DNA of 36,187 nt, from NCBI GenBank assembly GCA_900539175.1, contig UQAW01000035.1, positions 1-36,187 on the forward strand, written 5' to 3'. The position numbers and the translations under genes are program-made. Shown here piece by piece: positions 7,723 through 15,912 of the stretch (position 1 is the stretch's first letter; the number at the start of each line of letters is the position of its first letter). This DNA comes from an uncultured Lachnospiraceae bacterium (GTDB lineage Bacteria; Bacillota; Clostridia; Lachnospirales; Lachnospiraceae). Under the pieces are notes generated by a model, which saw only the letters and a program-made list of their open reading frames with translations, did no database searches and was not told the DNA's origin.

Positions 7723-8172
7723 TCAAATTTTCCCAGAAAGCGCTTTTGCTTCCTTGCTGCTTGTTGCCATTCCCACATACTCCATGCCGTACATCCGGGC
7801 GAAACGGCTCATGGTGTATTCGGCTTTTTCCAGCATCCACTTTTCCGGCGCCGCTCCCTGAAACAGAAAGACAAACTTTCTTCCTTTCAGTGCGCCAGAG
7901 GGCACCGGACCGTAGAAACGATCGATCAGATTCCGAACCATACCGCTCATGTTGTGCCAGTAAACAGGTGAGCCAATCACAATGGTATCCGCCGCTTTCA
8001 TCTGTTCGACGATCTCTGCAAACTGGTCATCGGCAAAGTTCTGACCATAGCCGTACACTTTGTAATCTACCAGTTCCAGCGTCTGATACGCTTTACCATT
8101 CATCAGCGTCTCTGCCAGTTCTGCTGTATTTCCATTTTTATTCGGGCTGCCATTGATAAATAAAATGTTCAT
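7723..8172 (-). CDS. NAD(P)H-dependent FMN reductase-like oxidoreductase (flavodoxin fold)
   Basis: A 149-residue flavodoxin-fold protein. MNILFINGSPNKNGNTAEL is the FMN phosphate-binding loop, and DTIVIGSPVYWHNMSGMVRNLIDRF is the second flavin loop typical of NADPH-dependent FMN reductases. FLFQGAAPEKW follows. It is shorter than the ~180-residue norm; the last helix ends KALSGKI. The start overlaps the stop of the CMD-family gene by 4 bp (ATGA), so the two are translationally coupled. It is cytoplasmic and probably reduces free or bound flavin or a quinone. Confidence 0.88.
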   Translation of the reverse strand: MNILFINGSPNKNGNTAELAETLMNGKAYQTLELVDYKVYGYGQNFADDQFAEIVEQMKAADTIVIGSPVYWHNMSGMVRNLIDRFYGPVPSGALKGRKFVFLFQGAAPEKWMLEKAEYTMSRFARMYGMEYVGMATSSKEAKALSGKI

Positions 8173-8498
8173 TTTGATTCCTCCTCATATATTTCCTGAA
8201 TCAGCGGGAATGCGCTCCATGCCTTCGGCCATCCGCAGTAAAAAGCAAGCTGCGTCACAATCTCCACCGCTTCTTCCTTTGTGATTCCATGTTCCTTTCC
8301 AAGTGCCAGATGGGACTTAAGCTGTGGATACAGCCCTGCGGAAAACAGTGCCGCAATCGTAATCATACTCCGATCCCTTGCGGAAAGCTGCTCCTCTCTC
8401 GACCAGACCTCTCCGAACAGCACATCATCGTTCAGCTCCGCAAATTTTGGAGCCAGCGTTCCCAGTCTGTCCCTTCCTGCCGTTTGCTTCTTTGCCAT
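8169..8498 (-). CDS. Carboxymuconolactone decarboxylase (CMD) family protein
   Basis: A 109-residue all-helical protein of the CMD/AhpD-like family. The core is RSMITIAALFSAGLYPQLKSHLALGKEHGITKEEAVEIVTQLAFYCGWPKA. The AhpD CxxC redox pair is absent (a single Cys occurs in FYCGWP), so it resembles gamma-carboxymuconolactone decarboxylase-type members and not peroxidase reductants. The ATG at 8498 is preferred because GAGG is 8 bp upstream; the longer frame starts inside the preceding gene's 3' end. It is coupled to the FMN reductase gene. Such pairs occur next to AKR and cupin genes; the substrate is unknown. Confidence 0.88.
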   Translation of the reverse strand: MAKKQTAGRDRLGTLAPKFAELNDDVLFGEVWSREEQLSARDRSMITIAALFSAGLYPQLKSHLALGKEHGITKEEAVEIVTQLAFYCGWPKAWSAFPLIQEIYEEESK

Positions 8499-8542
8499 CT
8501 TAATATCCTCGCTTTCTTCGCGGATAAACCGCTTTTTATTTT

Positions 8543-9589
8543 TTATGACTGCCAAATCCAAAGCAGCCCATTATAGAAATATTCCATCGCATATTCACCG
8601 CTGTGGGTGCCGCCCTCCTGCTCCAGAAAATACAGGTTGCCATCTTTTTCGCTGTCGGCATAGCGGAAGGTACCGTCACTGACATCAGCCATCGCCTCAA
8701 TCTGATATTTGAAAGAGGAATAAGCAAAATCATCCGTGCCCGATGCCGCAAAGATGAAGAAGTCGCTCCATGTATGTCCGGAATCTGTTACCATAGACGC
8801 CATATATTCTCCATCAGACGTCAGATTTCCGCTGGACGGCATAAAATAGCGGAAATAGTCCAGACAATACTGGAAAGTTCTCCAGGTTGCCACCGACCCC
8901 ATGGAAAATCCGGCAAAGGCGCGGTGATCCCTCGAAGCCTGAAGTCCTTCCGGAGTCGTGTCTTCGGCATAGGTGCTGTAAGTTCCCTCAACCGCCGGTA
9001 TCAGGTCACCTGCCAGCTCCCTATGGTAATTCTCTGTCAGCCGGATCGCCAGACTGTAATCTCCGCTGTCATCCGGACTGGTATTATTGTAAGTAGGACA
9101 CACTACGATCATGGGCTGAATCGTTCCATCTGCCATCCCATTGTCCAGAACATTCTTAAATGCAGCAGGACGATCTGGCGTACCAAGGTACGTTGTCTCA
9201 TCACTCCAGCCACCGTGCATCAGATAGAATACGTTATATTTTTCTTCCTCTGAATAGTCGTAAGGCAGGTATACGATTGCTCTTTTATGCAGCACCTGAT
9301 TCTGCTCCTCATACGTCATGGATTCATAGGTATCGTACTCCAGTTCCACCAGCGTGCCTGGATATCCGGATTCTTCAAAATAATCCTCCGGTATCTGCAC
9401 CAGTTCTTTTGGAAATGTCGCCGTTGTCACCATCTCATCACCCCTTTCTGTCATCTCTTTATCAGCAGAAGTTTCTTCCACTCTGGATTCCGGCATTTCT
9501 CCGGTATTGCTCCCGGCATTATTGGAATTGCACCTTGCCAGTATGAACACCAACGCCAGTATCACTGCCAGCAGCCTACACTTTTTCAT
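8543..9589 (-). CDS. Exported esterase of the feruloyl-esterase/esterase D family
   Basis: An alpha/beta hydrolase of 348 residues with an N-terminal hydrophobic signal. The signal ends LVFILARCNSNN; the Cys would be a lipobox Cys, but LARC is unusual, so lipidation is uncertain. A Ser/Glu-rich linker follows. Catalytic features are HGG (oxyanion region, VFYLMHGGWSDE), the nucleophile motif FAGFSMGSVATW, and the late His in EGGTHSGEYAMEYF. The family cleaves carbohydrate-linked or other carboxylic esters outside the cell. The start at 9589 has AAGGAG upstream and gives a clean signal peptide, and it removes 14 residues of the longer frame. It lies 43 bp after the MATE gene in an operon from promoter copy 3. 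Confidence 0.88.
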   Translation of the reverse strand: MKKCRLLAVILALVFILARCNSNNAGSNTGEMPESRVEETSADKEMTERGDEMVTTATFPKELVQIPEDYFEESGYPGTLVELEYDTYESMTYEEQNQVLHKRAIVYLPYDYSEEEKYNVFYLMHGGWSDETTYLGTPDRPAAFKNVLDNGMADGTIQPMIVVCPTYNNTSPDDSGDYSLAIRLTENYHRELAGDLIPAVEGTYSTYAEDTTPEGLQASRDHRAFAGFSMGSVATWRTFQYCLDYFRYFMPSSGNLTSDGEYMASMVTDSGHTWSDFFIFAASGTDDFAYSSFKYQIEAMADVSDGTFRYADSEKDGNLYFLEQEGGTHSGEYAMEYFYNGLLWIWQS

Positions 9590-9632
9590 AGTTTTATGTC
9601 TCCTTTTATTTTCCTCCCACACTCCGGTCATC

Positions 9633-11030
9633 CTATCCTATCAGAGCTGGTCTTTCCGAATCCTTCCCAAACAGCTTTCCCCGCTGCCAAAAATAATAAA
9701 GGATCATCATTCCTCCAGTCAGCACCCAGGAAAACGGGTATACGATAATCAGCGCCTGAAAGCTGTTCCACAGAGGAAAAACTGCATATACCCAGATCAC
9801 ACGAAATACAACGGTGCCAAGCACGGTAAAGACTGCTGGAAGCGTTGACTTTCCCATTCCTCTTAAAGCAGATCCAACCACTTCATAAGTGCTTGTCAAA
9901 AACAGGAACGGTATAGCGTATAGAAACCTTGCCATGGCATACTCGATTTCCACAGGATCAACTGTAAAAATACGGATTACTGTACTGCGTGCAAAAATAA
10001 AGACAAAGCTAACCAGGATTGCCCCAATCATTCCACCGGCCAGGCAGAGCCGCAGGATCTTCTTACAGCGCCCGTACTGCCCGGCACCATAATTCTGTCC
10101 TATAAATGTGACAACCGTCTGCGAAAAAGCGCTGACTATATAATAGCCTATAGATTCAAAGTTCAAAGCCGCTGTCATTCCTGCCACAGCGCTGGAACCA
10201 AAACTGTTGATGGCCGTCTGAATACAGATATTGGATATGGAAAAAACAGCGGATTGAAGCGCAGCAGGCGCTCCGATCTGGACGATCCTTTTCAGTGCAG
10301 CGCCGTGGATCTGCAATCTGTTCCAGTGCAACCGGATCATTTCGTCTTCATGGCATAAAATGTATAACACAATGGAGGCGCTGAACGTATTGGATATGAC
10401 CGTAGCAATCGCTACCCCCGCAACGCCAAGGTGGAACACGATAACCAGAAACAGGTTCAGGCAGATGTTCAGAATTCCGGATGCGATCAGGCAGTACAAA
10501 GGCCGTCTGGTATCCCCAATACTGCGGAGGATGGCAGCGCCAAAATTGTAGGGAATGATAAAAATCATTCCAACACAGTAGATCCGCAGATAAATCAGCG
10601 CACGCTCCAATACATCCGCCGGCGTATCCACAAGCACCAGAAGAAAGCGGGACAGCACAAGCCCCACAACCATCATCACCAGCCCGCATATCAGTGAAAA
10701 CAGCATGGAAGTATGAACAACCGTTCCTACCTCTTTCGTCCGTTTCTGTCCGATGTACTGCGCGATCACCACATTGGTCCCCACTGAAAGACCGACAAAA
10801 AGATTGACAAACAGGCCGACCAGGACAGAATTGCTGCCAACCGCCGCCAGTGCGCCGCTTTCCGCAAACCGGCCTGCGACCGCAACATCAGCAGAATTGA
10901 ATAACTGCTGTAAAATGCTGCTGGCTGCAATCGGCAATGCAAAAAATATAATTTTCTTCAGCAGAGGTCCGTGAAGCATATCCAGCACTTTTCCACCGCT
11001 CTGACTCTGCTCTGTTTCTTCCTTCACCAT
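9633..11030 (-). CDS. MATE family efflux transporter
   Basis: A 465-residue inner-membrane protein with twelve predicted hydrophobic segments in two pseudo-repeats. The N-terminal FALPIAASSILQQLFNSADVAVAGRF and the C-terminal equivalent are typical of the DinF-like/NorM MATE branch. These proteins export drugs or organic cations with Na+ or H+. The start at 11030 is used because AGGAGG sits 5 bp before that ATG and inside the longer frame. It is the first gene of an operon (MATE, esterase, CMD protein, FMN reductase) under shared promoter copy 3. Presumed role: efflux of a substrate also handled by the redox enzymes. Confidence 0.93.
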   Translation of the reverse strand: MVKEETEQSQSGGKVLDMLHGPLLKKIIFFALPIAASSILQQLFNSADVAVAGRFAESGALAAVGSNSVLVGLFVNLFVGLSVGTNVVIAQYIGQKRTKEVGTVVHTSMLFSLICGLVMMVVGLVLSRFLLVLVDTPADVLERALIYLRIYCVGMIFIIPYNFGAAILRSIGDTRRPLYCLIASGILNICLNLFLVIVFHLGVAGVAIATVISNTFSASIVLYILCHEDEMIRLHWNRLQIHGAALKRIVQIGAPAALQSAVFSISNICIQTAINSFGSSAVAGMTAALNFESIGYYIVSAFSQTVVTFIGQNYGAGQYGRCKKILRLCLAGGMIGAILVSFVFIFARSTVIRIFTVDPVEIEYAMARFLYAIPFLFLTSTYEVVGSALRGMGKSTLPAVFTVLGTVVFRVIWVYAVFPLWNSFQALIIVYPFSWVLTGGMMILYYFWQRGKLFGKDSERPALIG

Positions 11031-11061
11031 CCATTCCTCCTGCAATATTTCTATCTAATTC

Positions 11062-11133
11062 TTTTATTATAAGTCAAGCGAGACCCCTGCAGAAGTCTCG
11101 CTTTGTTATGCAGTATATACCCAAAGGTGCTTA
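11062..11133 (-). promoter_or_regulatory. Shared redox-regulon promoter/operator, copy 3
   Basis: This block aligns gap-free with the other three. On the minus strand it has ACCTTT 6-11, ACTG 20-23, AAC 27-29, ACTTCTG 38-44 and TATAAT 63-68 (11071-11066). The dyad AGCGAGAC/GTCTCGCT around ACTTCTG is the most perfect of the set. It drives the MATE-esterase-CMD-FMN reductase operon. Confidence 0.78.
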
Positions 11134-11273
11134 CTTGTTCTATTTTAGTGTTTGATATTCTTTATCCGATACTGCTTCGCATCACTCGGTTTTTGTTTCT
11201 TCTCCGGGAACCTCAACAGCCAAGTGTGCAAACCAGTTATCCGGTGCAGCCCCATGCTTCCTCTGGTTTCATT

Positions 11274-11765
11274 TCAGAATTCCTCCTTTTTAATCTGTGC
11301 AATCCATGCTTCAATTTTTGTATCCTCTGTCACCAATTCCGATCCGCCCGAAGAATCAAACTGAACTTTCATTTCATGTGAAAAAGCCGCGCCTTTGCAG
11401 ATTTTTTTCATATCCTTCATCACATGGCCTGGCCAACCTCCATGCGTCTGAAACGGAATCACTATCTTACCGTTCCAATCACAAGACTTCAAAAATGACA
11501 AGACTGCGGGAACCATCGTATACCACCATGTGGGAGTTCCTACTGCAATGACATCATAGTCTGCCGGATTCACCCCTAATGGCTTAATTTCCGGGCAATA
11601 CGCACGATTGACTTCCCGCTGACCCTGTTCCACGATTTCATTGTAAGAGCCTGTATATGGCTTTACTGTCTCAATCTGGGCAATATCTGCATCCGTAGCC
11701 TTCTGCAGCCACTGCGCAATCCGTTTTGTATTGCCATTCGATACGGAATAATACACAATCACCAC
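11274..11765 (-). CDS. Flavodoxin
   Basis: A 163-residue flavodoxin. VIVYYSVSNGNTKRIAQWL is the phosphate loop (S-x-S/T-G/N-N-T), AVGTPTWWYTMVP the 60s-type loop, and VIPFQTHGGWPGH the 90s-type loop. It appears complete at the C-terminus. The start is uncertain: GTG 11765 has no good ribosome site, the frame stays open upstream, and repeat sequence (MITE and TATCGTTAAA) begins only ~26 bp before. The natural promoter and perhaps the first codons may have been replaced by that insertion. Likely a cytoplasmic electron carrier. Confidence 0.87.
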   Translation of the reverse strand: MVIVYYSVSNGNTKRIAQWLQKATDADIAQIETVKPYTGSYNEIVEQGQREVNRAYCPEIKPLGVNPADYDVIAVGTPTWWYTMVPAVLSFLKSCDWNGKIVIPFQTHGGWPGHVMKDMKKICKGAAFSHEMKVQFDSSGGSELVTEDTKIEAWIAQIKKEEF

Positions 11766-11812
11766 ATTTTCGATATTCCTAAATATAAAATTTAACGATA
11801 ACCCATTTTTCA

Positions 11813-11928
11813 GGGTTCTTTCTTATGTTTGGGTAATTCCCTTAATTTCATTTTGCTTTGCCAGATCAATATAAAGGCTTTCGGCAAATTATGAAAATAT
11901 ACGGATACCCAAAGTTGAGAAAGAACCC
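11813..11928. repeat. MITE, copy 1 (116 bp), nested in an inverted repeat
   Basis: This is a miniature element with imperfect terminal inverted repeats. The left end GGGTTCTTTCT...TTTGGGTA matches the complement of the right end, TACCCAAA...AGAAAGAACCC. The whole element is repeated nearly identically, in the opposite orientation, at 20122-20241. It has no ORF of note. It is flanked by TTTAACGATA (11791-11800) and its inverse TATCGTTAAA (11943-11952), as if inserted into an older palindrome. The GGTTCTTT ends resemble ISL3-family tips, but that origin is a guess. The gap 11766-12151 otherwise holds only repeat and remnant sequence. Confidence 0.8.
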
Positions 11929-12037
11929 CCCCCTAAAATTCCTATCGTTAAAATTTGCTCCTAAACTCATGCGTGGGTGCTATCGTTTTTACATTTGCGG
12001 GAAATACCGTAAAATCAACACTTTTCAGAAAGGCAGA

Positions 12038-12135
12038 TGCACCCAAAGGATTATCGCAATCTTTAATCAGCCATCCATATTAGCAGCCAGTTATCTGCGT
12101 ATGTAAGTTCGACGATTCCATTATAAGTCTGTGTA
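12038..12135 (-). repeat. Duplicated tail of a dihydrofolate-reductase-family gene, degenerate copy
   Basis: This segment is about 80% alike to 20265-20368 by eye. It includes TGCACCCAAAGGATTATCGCA, AGCAGCCAGTTATCTGCGT and GACGATTCCATTATAAGTC. On the minus strand it encodes TQTYNGIVEL, the last beta strand of a RibD-C/dihydrofolate reductase family protein, but a 2-bp difference then disrupts the ending seen intact in the other copy (YTRR-stop). It is a non-functional remnant. Confidence 0.65.
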
Positions 12136-12151
12136 TCTCCGTTAAAATTTT

Positions 12152-13531
12152 TCAATACCAGTCATGCTTTTCGCCACGGTTAAGGGCGTTAATCCGTTCC
12201 ATTTCTTCCTCAGTCAATTCAAAATCAAACAGTTCTGTATTCTCCTGAATGTGATCGGGATTGCTGGAACCTGGAATAACTACCACACCTTTTTGCAGAT
12301 TCCACCGAAGAATAATCTGTACAGATGATTTTTCATGTGCTGTTGCAATGTCAGAAATCACTCCATCACTAAGCAACTCTGCTGTGTGACCCCTTCCTCC
12401 CAGCGGATACCAGCCCTGCACTACAATACCATGGCTTTGAATATAGGGTATTACATCATTTTCCTGATAATATGGGTGTATTTCATTCTGTACCAGTGCA
12501 GGTGTAATTGTAACCTGTGGTAGAAATTCTTCCAGTTCTTCAATATACCAGTTGGATAAACCTATGGAACGGATTTTCCCCTCTGATACTGCCGCTTCCA
12601 TAGCATGATAAGCGTCTATATCATTGCTGCCGGGGTGATGGAGAAGCATAAGGTCAATGTATTCAATATCAAGTTTTTCTAATGCTTCATCAATGGCAGC
12701 TTCGGCATTTGCAAACTGATCGGGATATAATTTCGTAATCACGAATATTTCTTCCCTCGGAATACCCGAATTTCTAACCGCTTCCCCGACACTTTCCTCA
12801 TTATGGTACATATGGGCGCTATCAATCAGACGGACACCGTTTTCTAACGCTGTCTCAACAGAGTTTACACATTCCTCATCCAAAAGACTGTAAGTACCTA
12901 TCCCGTAAATTGGCATTTCATAACCGCTGTTCAATGTTACAGTTTTTGTTTCAAAGTTAAAGGAAATATCATTTGCGGAAGCCTGCGCCGTATCTACTGT
13001 ATTCTTTGCCTGAAATGAAATAGTTGCCGTACCCGCTCCAAGAGCTTCCTTTAACCCTGCCGTATCAGAGATTTTCCCTAAAGCCGTGTACTGATAGGTT
13101 GTTTCAAAGCTCTCATAGAATAGGACAAGACATTTACTGTCATAAATCAGTAAATCCCCCTCATGGATTTCTTTCAGTTTTTGATCTTCCGTGTCAAAGT
13201 CGTCAGAAAAATAAAAATACTTTTCGTTATTATGTAAATCCTCCATATCTAATTGCATGGGAAGCATTTCCATAAACTGTCTTGCGGCTTCATTATCGTT
13301 TAGCTCTGCTTCAAATTCCTGCCCGTTGATGATAACCTGTATTGTTGTCATTTCGCTTGTTACCTCTGTATTATTGCCATTGTCTGTTGGTAAAGGGTTT
13401 TCTGCCTGTTCCGTTTTGCTTTCCGATGTATTAGCTTCGGCAGCGGTCGTGTCGCTTTGGTTTGCGCTACTACACGCAGAAAGTCCCAATGCAGATACCA
13501 ATATCATAATGGAGGATGCAAACTTCCGCAT
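12152..13531 (-). CDS. Lipoprotein fusing a cyclophilin-like domain to an aldo/keto reductase
   Basis: A 459-residue predicted surface lipoprotein. Residues 1-20 are a signal peptide with lipobox LSAC (Cys20), and a low-complexity Thr/Glu/Asn linker runs to ~60. Residues ~62-175 match the bacterial cyclophilin-like fold: TTIQVIINGQEFEAEL, AARQFMEMLPMQLDM, GDLLIYDSKCLVLFYESF. Residues ~195-459 form a complete AKR with Asp237, Tyr242, Lys267 and the active-site His at 298/299 (LLHHP). AKRs need NAD(P)H, normally absent outside the cell, so the location is puzzling. The start is well placed with the signal peptide. It is followed by repeats and lies 14 bp after an FMN reductase gene on the same strand. 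Two in-frame fused genes with a lost stop is an alternative origin. Confidence 0.88.
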   Translation of the reverse strand: MRKFASSIMILVSALGLSACSSANQSDTTAAEANTSESKTEQAENPLPTDNGNNTEVTSEMTTIQVIINGQEFEAELNDNEAARQFMEMLPMQLDMEDLHNNEKYFYFSDDFDTEDQKLKEIHEGDLLIYDSKCLVLFYESFETTYQYTALGKISDTAGLKEALGAGTATISFQAKNTVDTAQASANDISFNFETKTVTLNSGYEMPIYGIGTYSLLDEECVNSVETALENGVRLIDSAHMYHNEESVGEAVRNSGIPREEIFVITKLYPDQFANAEAAIDEALEKLDIEYIDLMLLHHPGSNDIDAYHAMEAAVSEGKIRSIGLSNWYIEELEEFLPQVTITPALVQNEIHPYYQENDVIPYIQSHGIVVQGWYPLGGRGHTAELLSDGVISDIATAHEKSSVQIILRWNLQKGVVVIPGSSNPDHIQENTELFDFELTEEEMERINALNRGEKHDWY

Positions 13532-13545
13532 AAATCCACCTCCAA

Positions 13546-14061
13546 TCAGATTTTCTTCACGATTGCCCGAATTTCATTCTGTGTTGCCGCCGATTTCGAC
13601 TGGCTTCCAACCGCTTTTACAATCCCTAAGTCTTTTGCAACCATATGCCCGATAACTGCGTCTTTATAAGTCTGAATTGCTGATGTAAAACCACCACCTG
13701 CCGCCGTAAGCAGCAACGCCGCTTTTTTCAATTTTGGAAGTCTTTCAAAAGCATAAATCCTTTCAATCGCACAATGGGTCTGCCCGGTCAAAGAGTAATA
13801 ATAAATCGGGGAAGCAATCACTAACATTTCACATTCCCGCATAACCGGGTAGATTTCCTGCATATCGTCCTTTTGGACGCAGTTTCCGTTTAATGTGGCA
13901 CGGCAGGCATCACAATTTTTACAGCCTCGAATATCTTTGTTCCCAATCTGAAAGACAGTTACATGATGCCCGGCTTTCTGTGCTTCGTCAGTAAAAACGT
14001 CCACTAATGTAGCAGTATTTCCATGTGGGCGTGGACTTCCGTTCAATACTAAGATGTTCAT
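13546..14061 (-). CDS. Flavodoxin-fold NAD(P)H-dependent FMN reductase
   Basis: A 171-residue protein starting MNILVLNGSPRPHGNTATLV, the FMN-phosphate loop. It contains the Cys-rich segment GCKNCDACRATLNGNCVQKDDM typical of iron-sulfur-flavoprotein-like reductases, then MLVIASPIYYYSLTGQTHCAIERI. The family reduces flavins or quinones; whether the cysteines bind a cluster is uncertain. The ATG 14061 is chosen because GGAGG is close upstream and the added 22 residues of the longer frame look random. It precedes the AKR lipoprotein gene by 14 bp, so the two probably form an operon. Confidence 0.9.
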   Translation of the reverse strand: MNILVLNGSPRPHGNTATLVDVFTDEAQKAGHHVTVFQIGNKDIRGCKNCDACRATLNGNCVQKDDMQEIYPVMRECEMLVIASPIYYYSLTGQTHCAIERIYAFERLPKLKKAALLLTAAGGGFTSAIQTYKDAVIGHMVAKDLGIVKAVGSQSKSAATQNEIRAIVKKI

Positions 14062-14160
14062 TTTTATACCTCCATGTTCTTTATTGCAGAGTTGTAATAA
14101 TGGGATTGTCCTTAAAACAATATACACGTCTTACTTCATTGGGATTTCTCGTTTTAACAT

Positions 14161-14235
14161 TTACAGGCGGTGTAAGTCAAGTTTAGCAATTTCCGCTATA
14201 TCATTATCACTCAATTCAAAACCCCAAATGCTAAA
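14161..14235 (-). pseudogene. Aldo/keto reductase C-terminal remnant
   Basis: In the minus frame ending at TAA 14161-14163 the sequence reads SIWGFELSDNDIAEIAKLDLHRL, matching the conserved AKR tail (IWDFELSDEDM..IAxLD). About 24 residues survive. It directly follows the stop of the iron alcohol dehydrogenase fragment, so two gene tails are joined end to end. Confidence 0.7.
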
Positions 14236-14238
14236 AAA

Positions 14239-14451
14239 TCAGCAATAAGACCTCTCAAAAATTCCTGCAACATCCTCGTCAGTCATTTCACAGGGATTAG
14301 CGGTATATAAGAAACCCTGCATAGAGCGGGCGCCTTTTGCAAGTGTCATTGCCTCGTCTTTTTCAAAGCCATACTCACTCATTTTCAGATCATCTACACC
14401 GCAAGCCTTCTGTAAATCAACAAGTGCAGTAATGAAATCTTCATTTTGCAT
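14239..14451 (-). pseudogene. Iron-containing alcohol dehydrogenase, C-terminal remnant
   Basis: The 70 codons match the end of Fe-dependent alcohol dehydrogenases: FITALVDLQKACGVDDLKMSEYGF, then ARSMQGFLYTANPCEMTDEDVAGIFERSY. A full protein has ~380 residues, including the NAD- and Fe-binding parts, all missing. The upstream break falls at about 14445, exactly where a LysR fragment begins on the other strand. This suggests one deletion removed both facing 5' ends of a divergent gene pair. Confidence 0.82.
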
Positions 14452-14903
14452 TTATTGTGGAACCGCCAGATCTATCAAAATATAATTATCTTGAGGTTCC
14501 CGAACAAGATACTTGGGGGATTCTAATGAGAAAAGACTGTCCTCTGGCTGAAAAATCTCAAATTGAAATTGACGATATTCTTCCGTATCCAGTCTTTTGT
14601 TCAGAACAAGCTGCAAAAGTAGATCTTTCAAGATGGTGCGGAGAAAATATCGACCAGCTTAATGTTATGGCTACTTTCAATCTAACTGGCAATGCTGCCA
14701 TATTTGCAAGGGAAGGTTTAGGGATTACGCTTACCTTTGATAAACTGATTGAAATAGATAAAGAAGGGGATTTGTGTTTTCGACCAATTACCCCAGTCCT
14801 TCAAACAAAAATGTATGTAATATGGAAAAAATATCAAGTTTTTACACCAGTCGCCCAGTTACTGCTTGAGAAATTGAAAAGAATTCTTTCATTGGAAAAT
14901 TAA
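14445..14903 (+). pseudogene. LysR family regulator, C-terminal remnant
   Basis: The frame opens as FAFIVEPPDLSKYNYLEVPEQDTWGILMRKDCPLAEK and continues through GENIDQLNVMATFNLTGNAAIFAREGLGITLTFD, characteristic of the second half of a LysR effector-binding domain. The helix-turn-helix and first half of the sensor (about 140 residues) are absent, so it cannot bind DNA. GTG 14457 is an internal Val codon and not a true start. The reading frame after the break is intact to the stop, suggesting the deletion is fairly recent. Confidence 0.85.
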
Positions 14904-14912
14904 AAAGCAAAA

Positions 14913-15241
14913 TTATCTTGTTCTCGCCTTATCACAAAAAAGCTTCCGTTCACGCTGAATATACCGAAAGCCTTTATTTATGCATTTTTCCCAATATTCT
15001 GTTTCTATCTTTTGTAACAAATAAGCGAGTTTTATTTCCGTATAGACGCCCGCGAATTCCCATTCCGGGCGGGACTTGATGTAATTGGTGTAATAATCCA
15101 TCTGTGCCTCGTAGCTGGTGAGCTGCTCCTCGCTGTCCGTGCTGACGCGGGCGTATCCGGCGGTCTTCCACTTTGCACCGCATCATCCCTTATCCCGGTA
15201 TGCAGGTTCCTTGTCGCCGGTATCACTGTAACATTAGCCAT
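14913..15241 (-). pseudogene. Serine site-specific recombinase, N-terminal remnant with frameshift
   Basis: The start at 15241 reads MANVTVIPATRNLHTGIRDDAVQ. After one missing A in the CAAAG run near 15187, the neighbouring frame reads KWKTAGYARVSTDSEEQL and TSYEAQMDYYTNYIK, the catalytic-Ser region (Y-A-R-V-S-T) of large serine recombinases. It continues as SRPEWEFAGVYT. The match ends near 15047, where DEGISGT would be expected; the rest of the frame to 14913 is unrelated. Large serine recombinases move conjugative transposons, phages and small plasmids. This is the clearest relic of a mobile element here. More than 400 residues are missing. Confidence 0.82.
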
Positions 15242-15427
15242 CGCTTCCCTAACATCCGGCCATGATGTGAAGCCGGTCTCCCCCGCCCGCATTTCCTTCA
15301 TCAGGCGGCTCAGTTTCTGCCGGTGTGCTTCCGAAGCCTCCCTGTCATTCCAGTATTCCTTCTTCTTTTCACTCAGGCTTTTTTGCTGTTCCTCTGTGAA
15401 TGTGTGGGTCTTCCAGTATTCTTTCAT
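15242..15427 (-). other. Open frame fused upstream of the recombinase start, charged helical, unrecognised
   Basis: This is an ORF stretch in frame with the recombinase start: MKEYWKTHTFTEEQQKSL, then KEYWNDREASEAHRQKLSRL and MRAGETGFTSWPDV. The repeated KEYW and high Lys/Glu content suggest a helical protein tail. It begins just after a terminator hairpin, so it may be the end of another element gene whose start is lost. No family assigned. Confidence 0.35.
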
Positions 15428-15439
15428 CCGCTCGCTCTG

Positions 15440-15475
15440 AAAAAAAGTCCGCAGTCCCCTTGGAAGGAACTGCGG
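15440..15475 (-). terminator. Intrinsic terminator, minus strand
   Basis: On the minus strand CCGCAGT (complement of 15469-15475) pairs with ACTGCGG (complement of 15449-15455), with further pairing inside, followed after GAC by a run of seven T. It separates the recombinase remnant from sequence upstream. Confidence 0.75.
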
Positions 15476-15912
15476 TATGTACAGAAAAAATATGATGTTC
15501 AGCCACGGGCACCGGGAACCGGTCCCCTGCTCGTGCCATGCTCATGATACCCCCTTTCTTGGGGACAACATTTTGTTCTGGCTTCCCCGGAGCCCGCCGG
15601 TGCCGCCCGCTGGAACCCCCTCCAGGAATCCTCCACTGGCATAGTCTGTCCTTTTCTTGAACAACAGAAAACACCCAGCAAAGTGCAGCCAGCCTGGCTG
15701 CCTTTATCGGGCGTAAACATTTATTTTTTCTTCTTTTGAAGTCAAAAAGAGCGTGCTGCAATCCACATCTATAGTGAAACGCAGCACGCCCTTCAGCATA
15801 TGTGTCGCACTTCTTTTACCGTTTTTAAATATATAGTGGGCCGCCAGTAACATCTCCGAAAGCAAGGATGTTCTACCAGAATCTTCACCAGCCCTAAACA
15901 TGAACACTCTCG
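15476..15912. other. Gene-poor stretch, no recognised gene
   Basis: Open frames here on the minus strand have odd composition (many Arg, Gly, Pro, Cys) and match no family I know, so I do not call them. The frame at 15704-15907 (FMFRAGEDSGRTSLLSEM onward) is the least unlikely. The stretch holds one strong terminator hairpin (15743-15789). It probably consists of eroded mobile-element DNA. Confidence 0.4.
15743..15789 (-). terminator. Intrinsic terminator, minus strand
   Basis: GCGTGCTGC (15751-15759) and GCAGCACGC (15781-15789) form a perfect 9-bp stem with a 21-nt loop. On the minus strand the stem is followed by TCTTTTT. It ends transcription coming from the DUF1349 remnant. Confidence 0.7.

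Noticed and set aside
14457..14903. LysR-like ORF as a complete small regulator
   Set aside because: There is no DNA-binding domain; the GTG start is an internal codon and the frame opens in mid-domain.
15369..15761. Minus-strand ORF and shorter overlapping frames (15499-15720)
   Set aside because: They have Arg/Gly/Pro/Cys-rich composition, no ribosome site and no family motif, and they cross two terminator hairpins.
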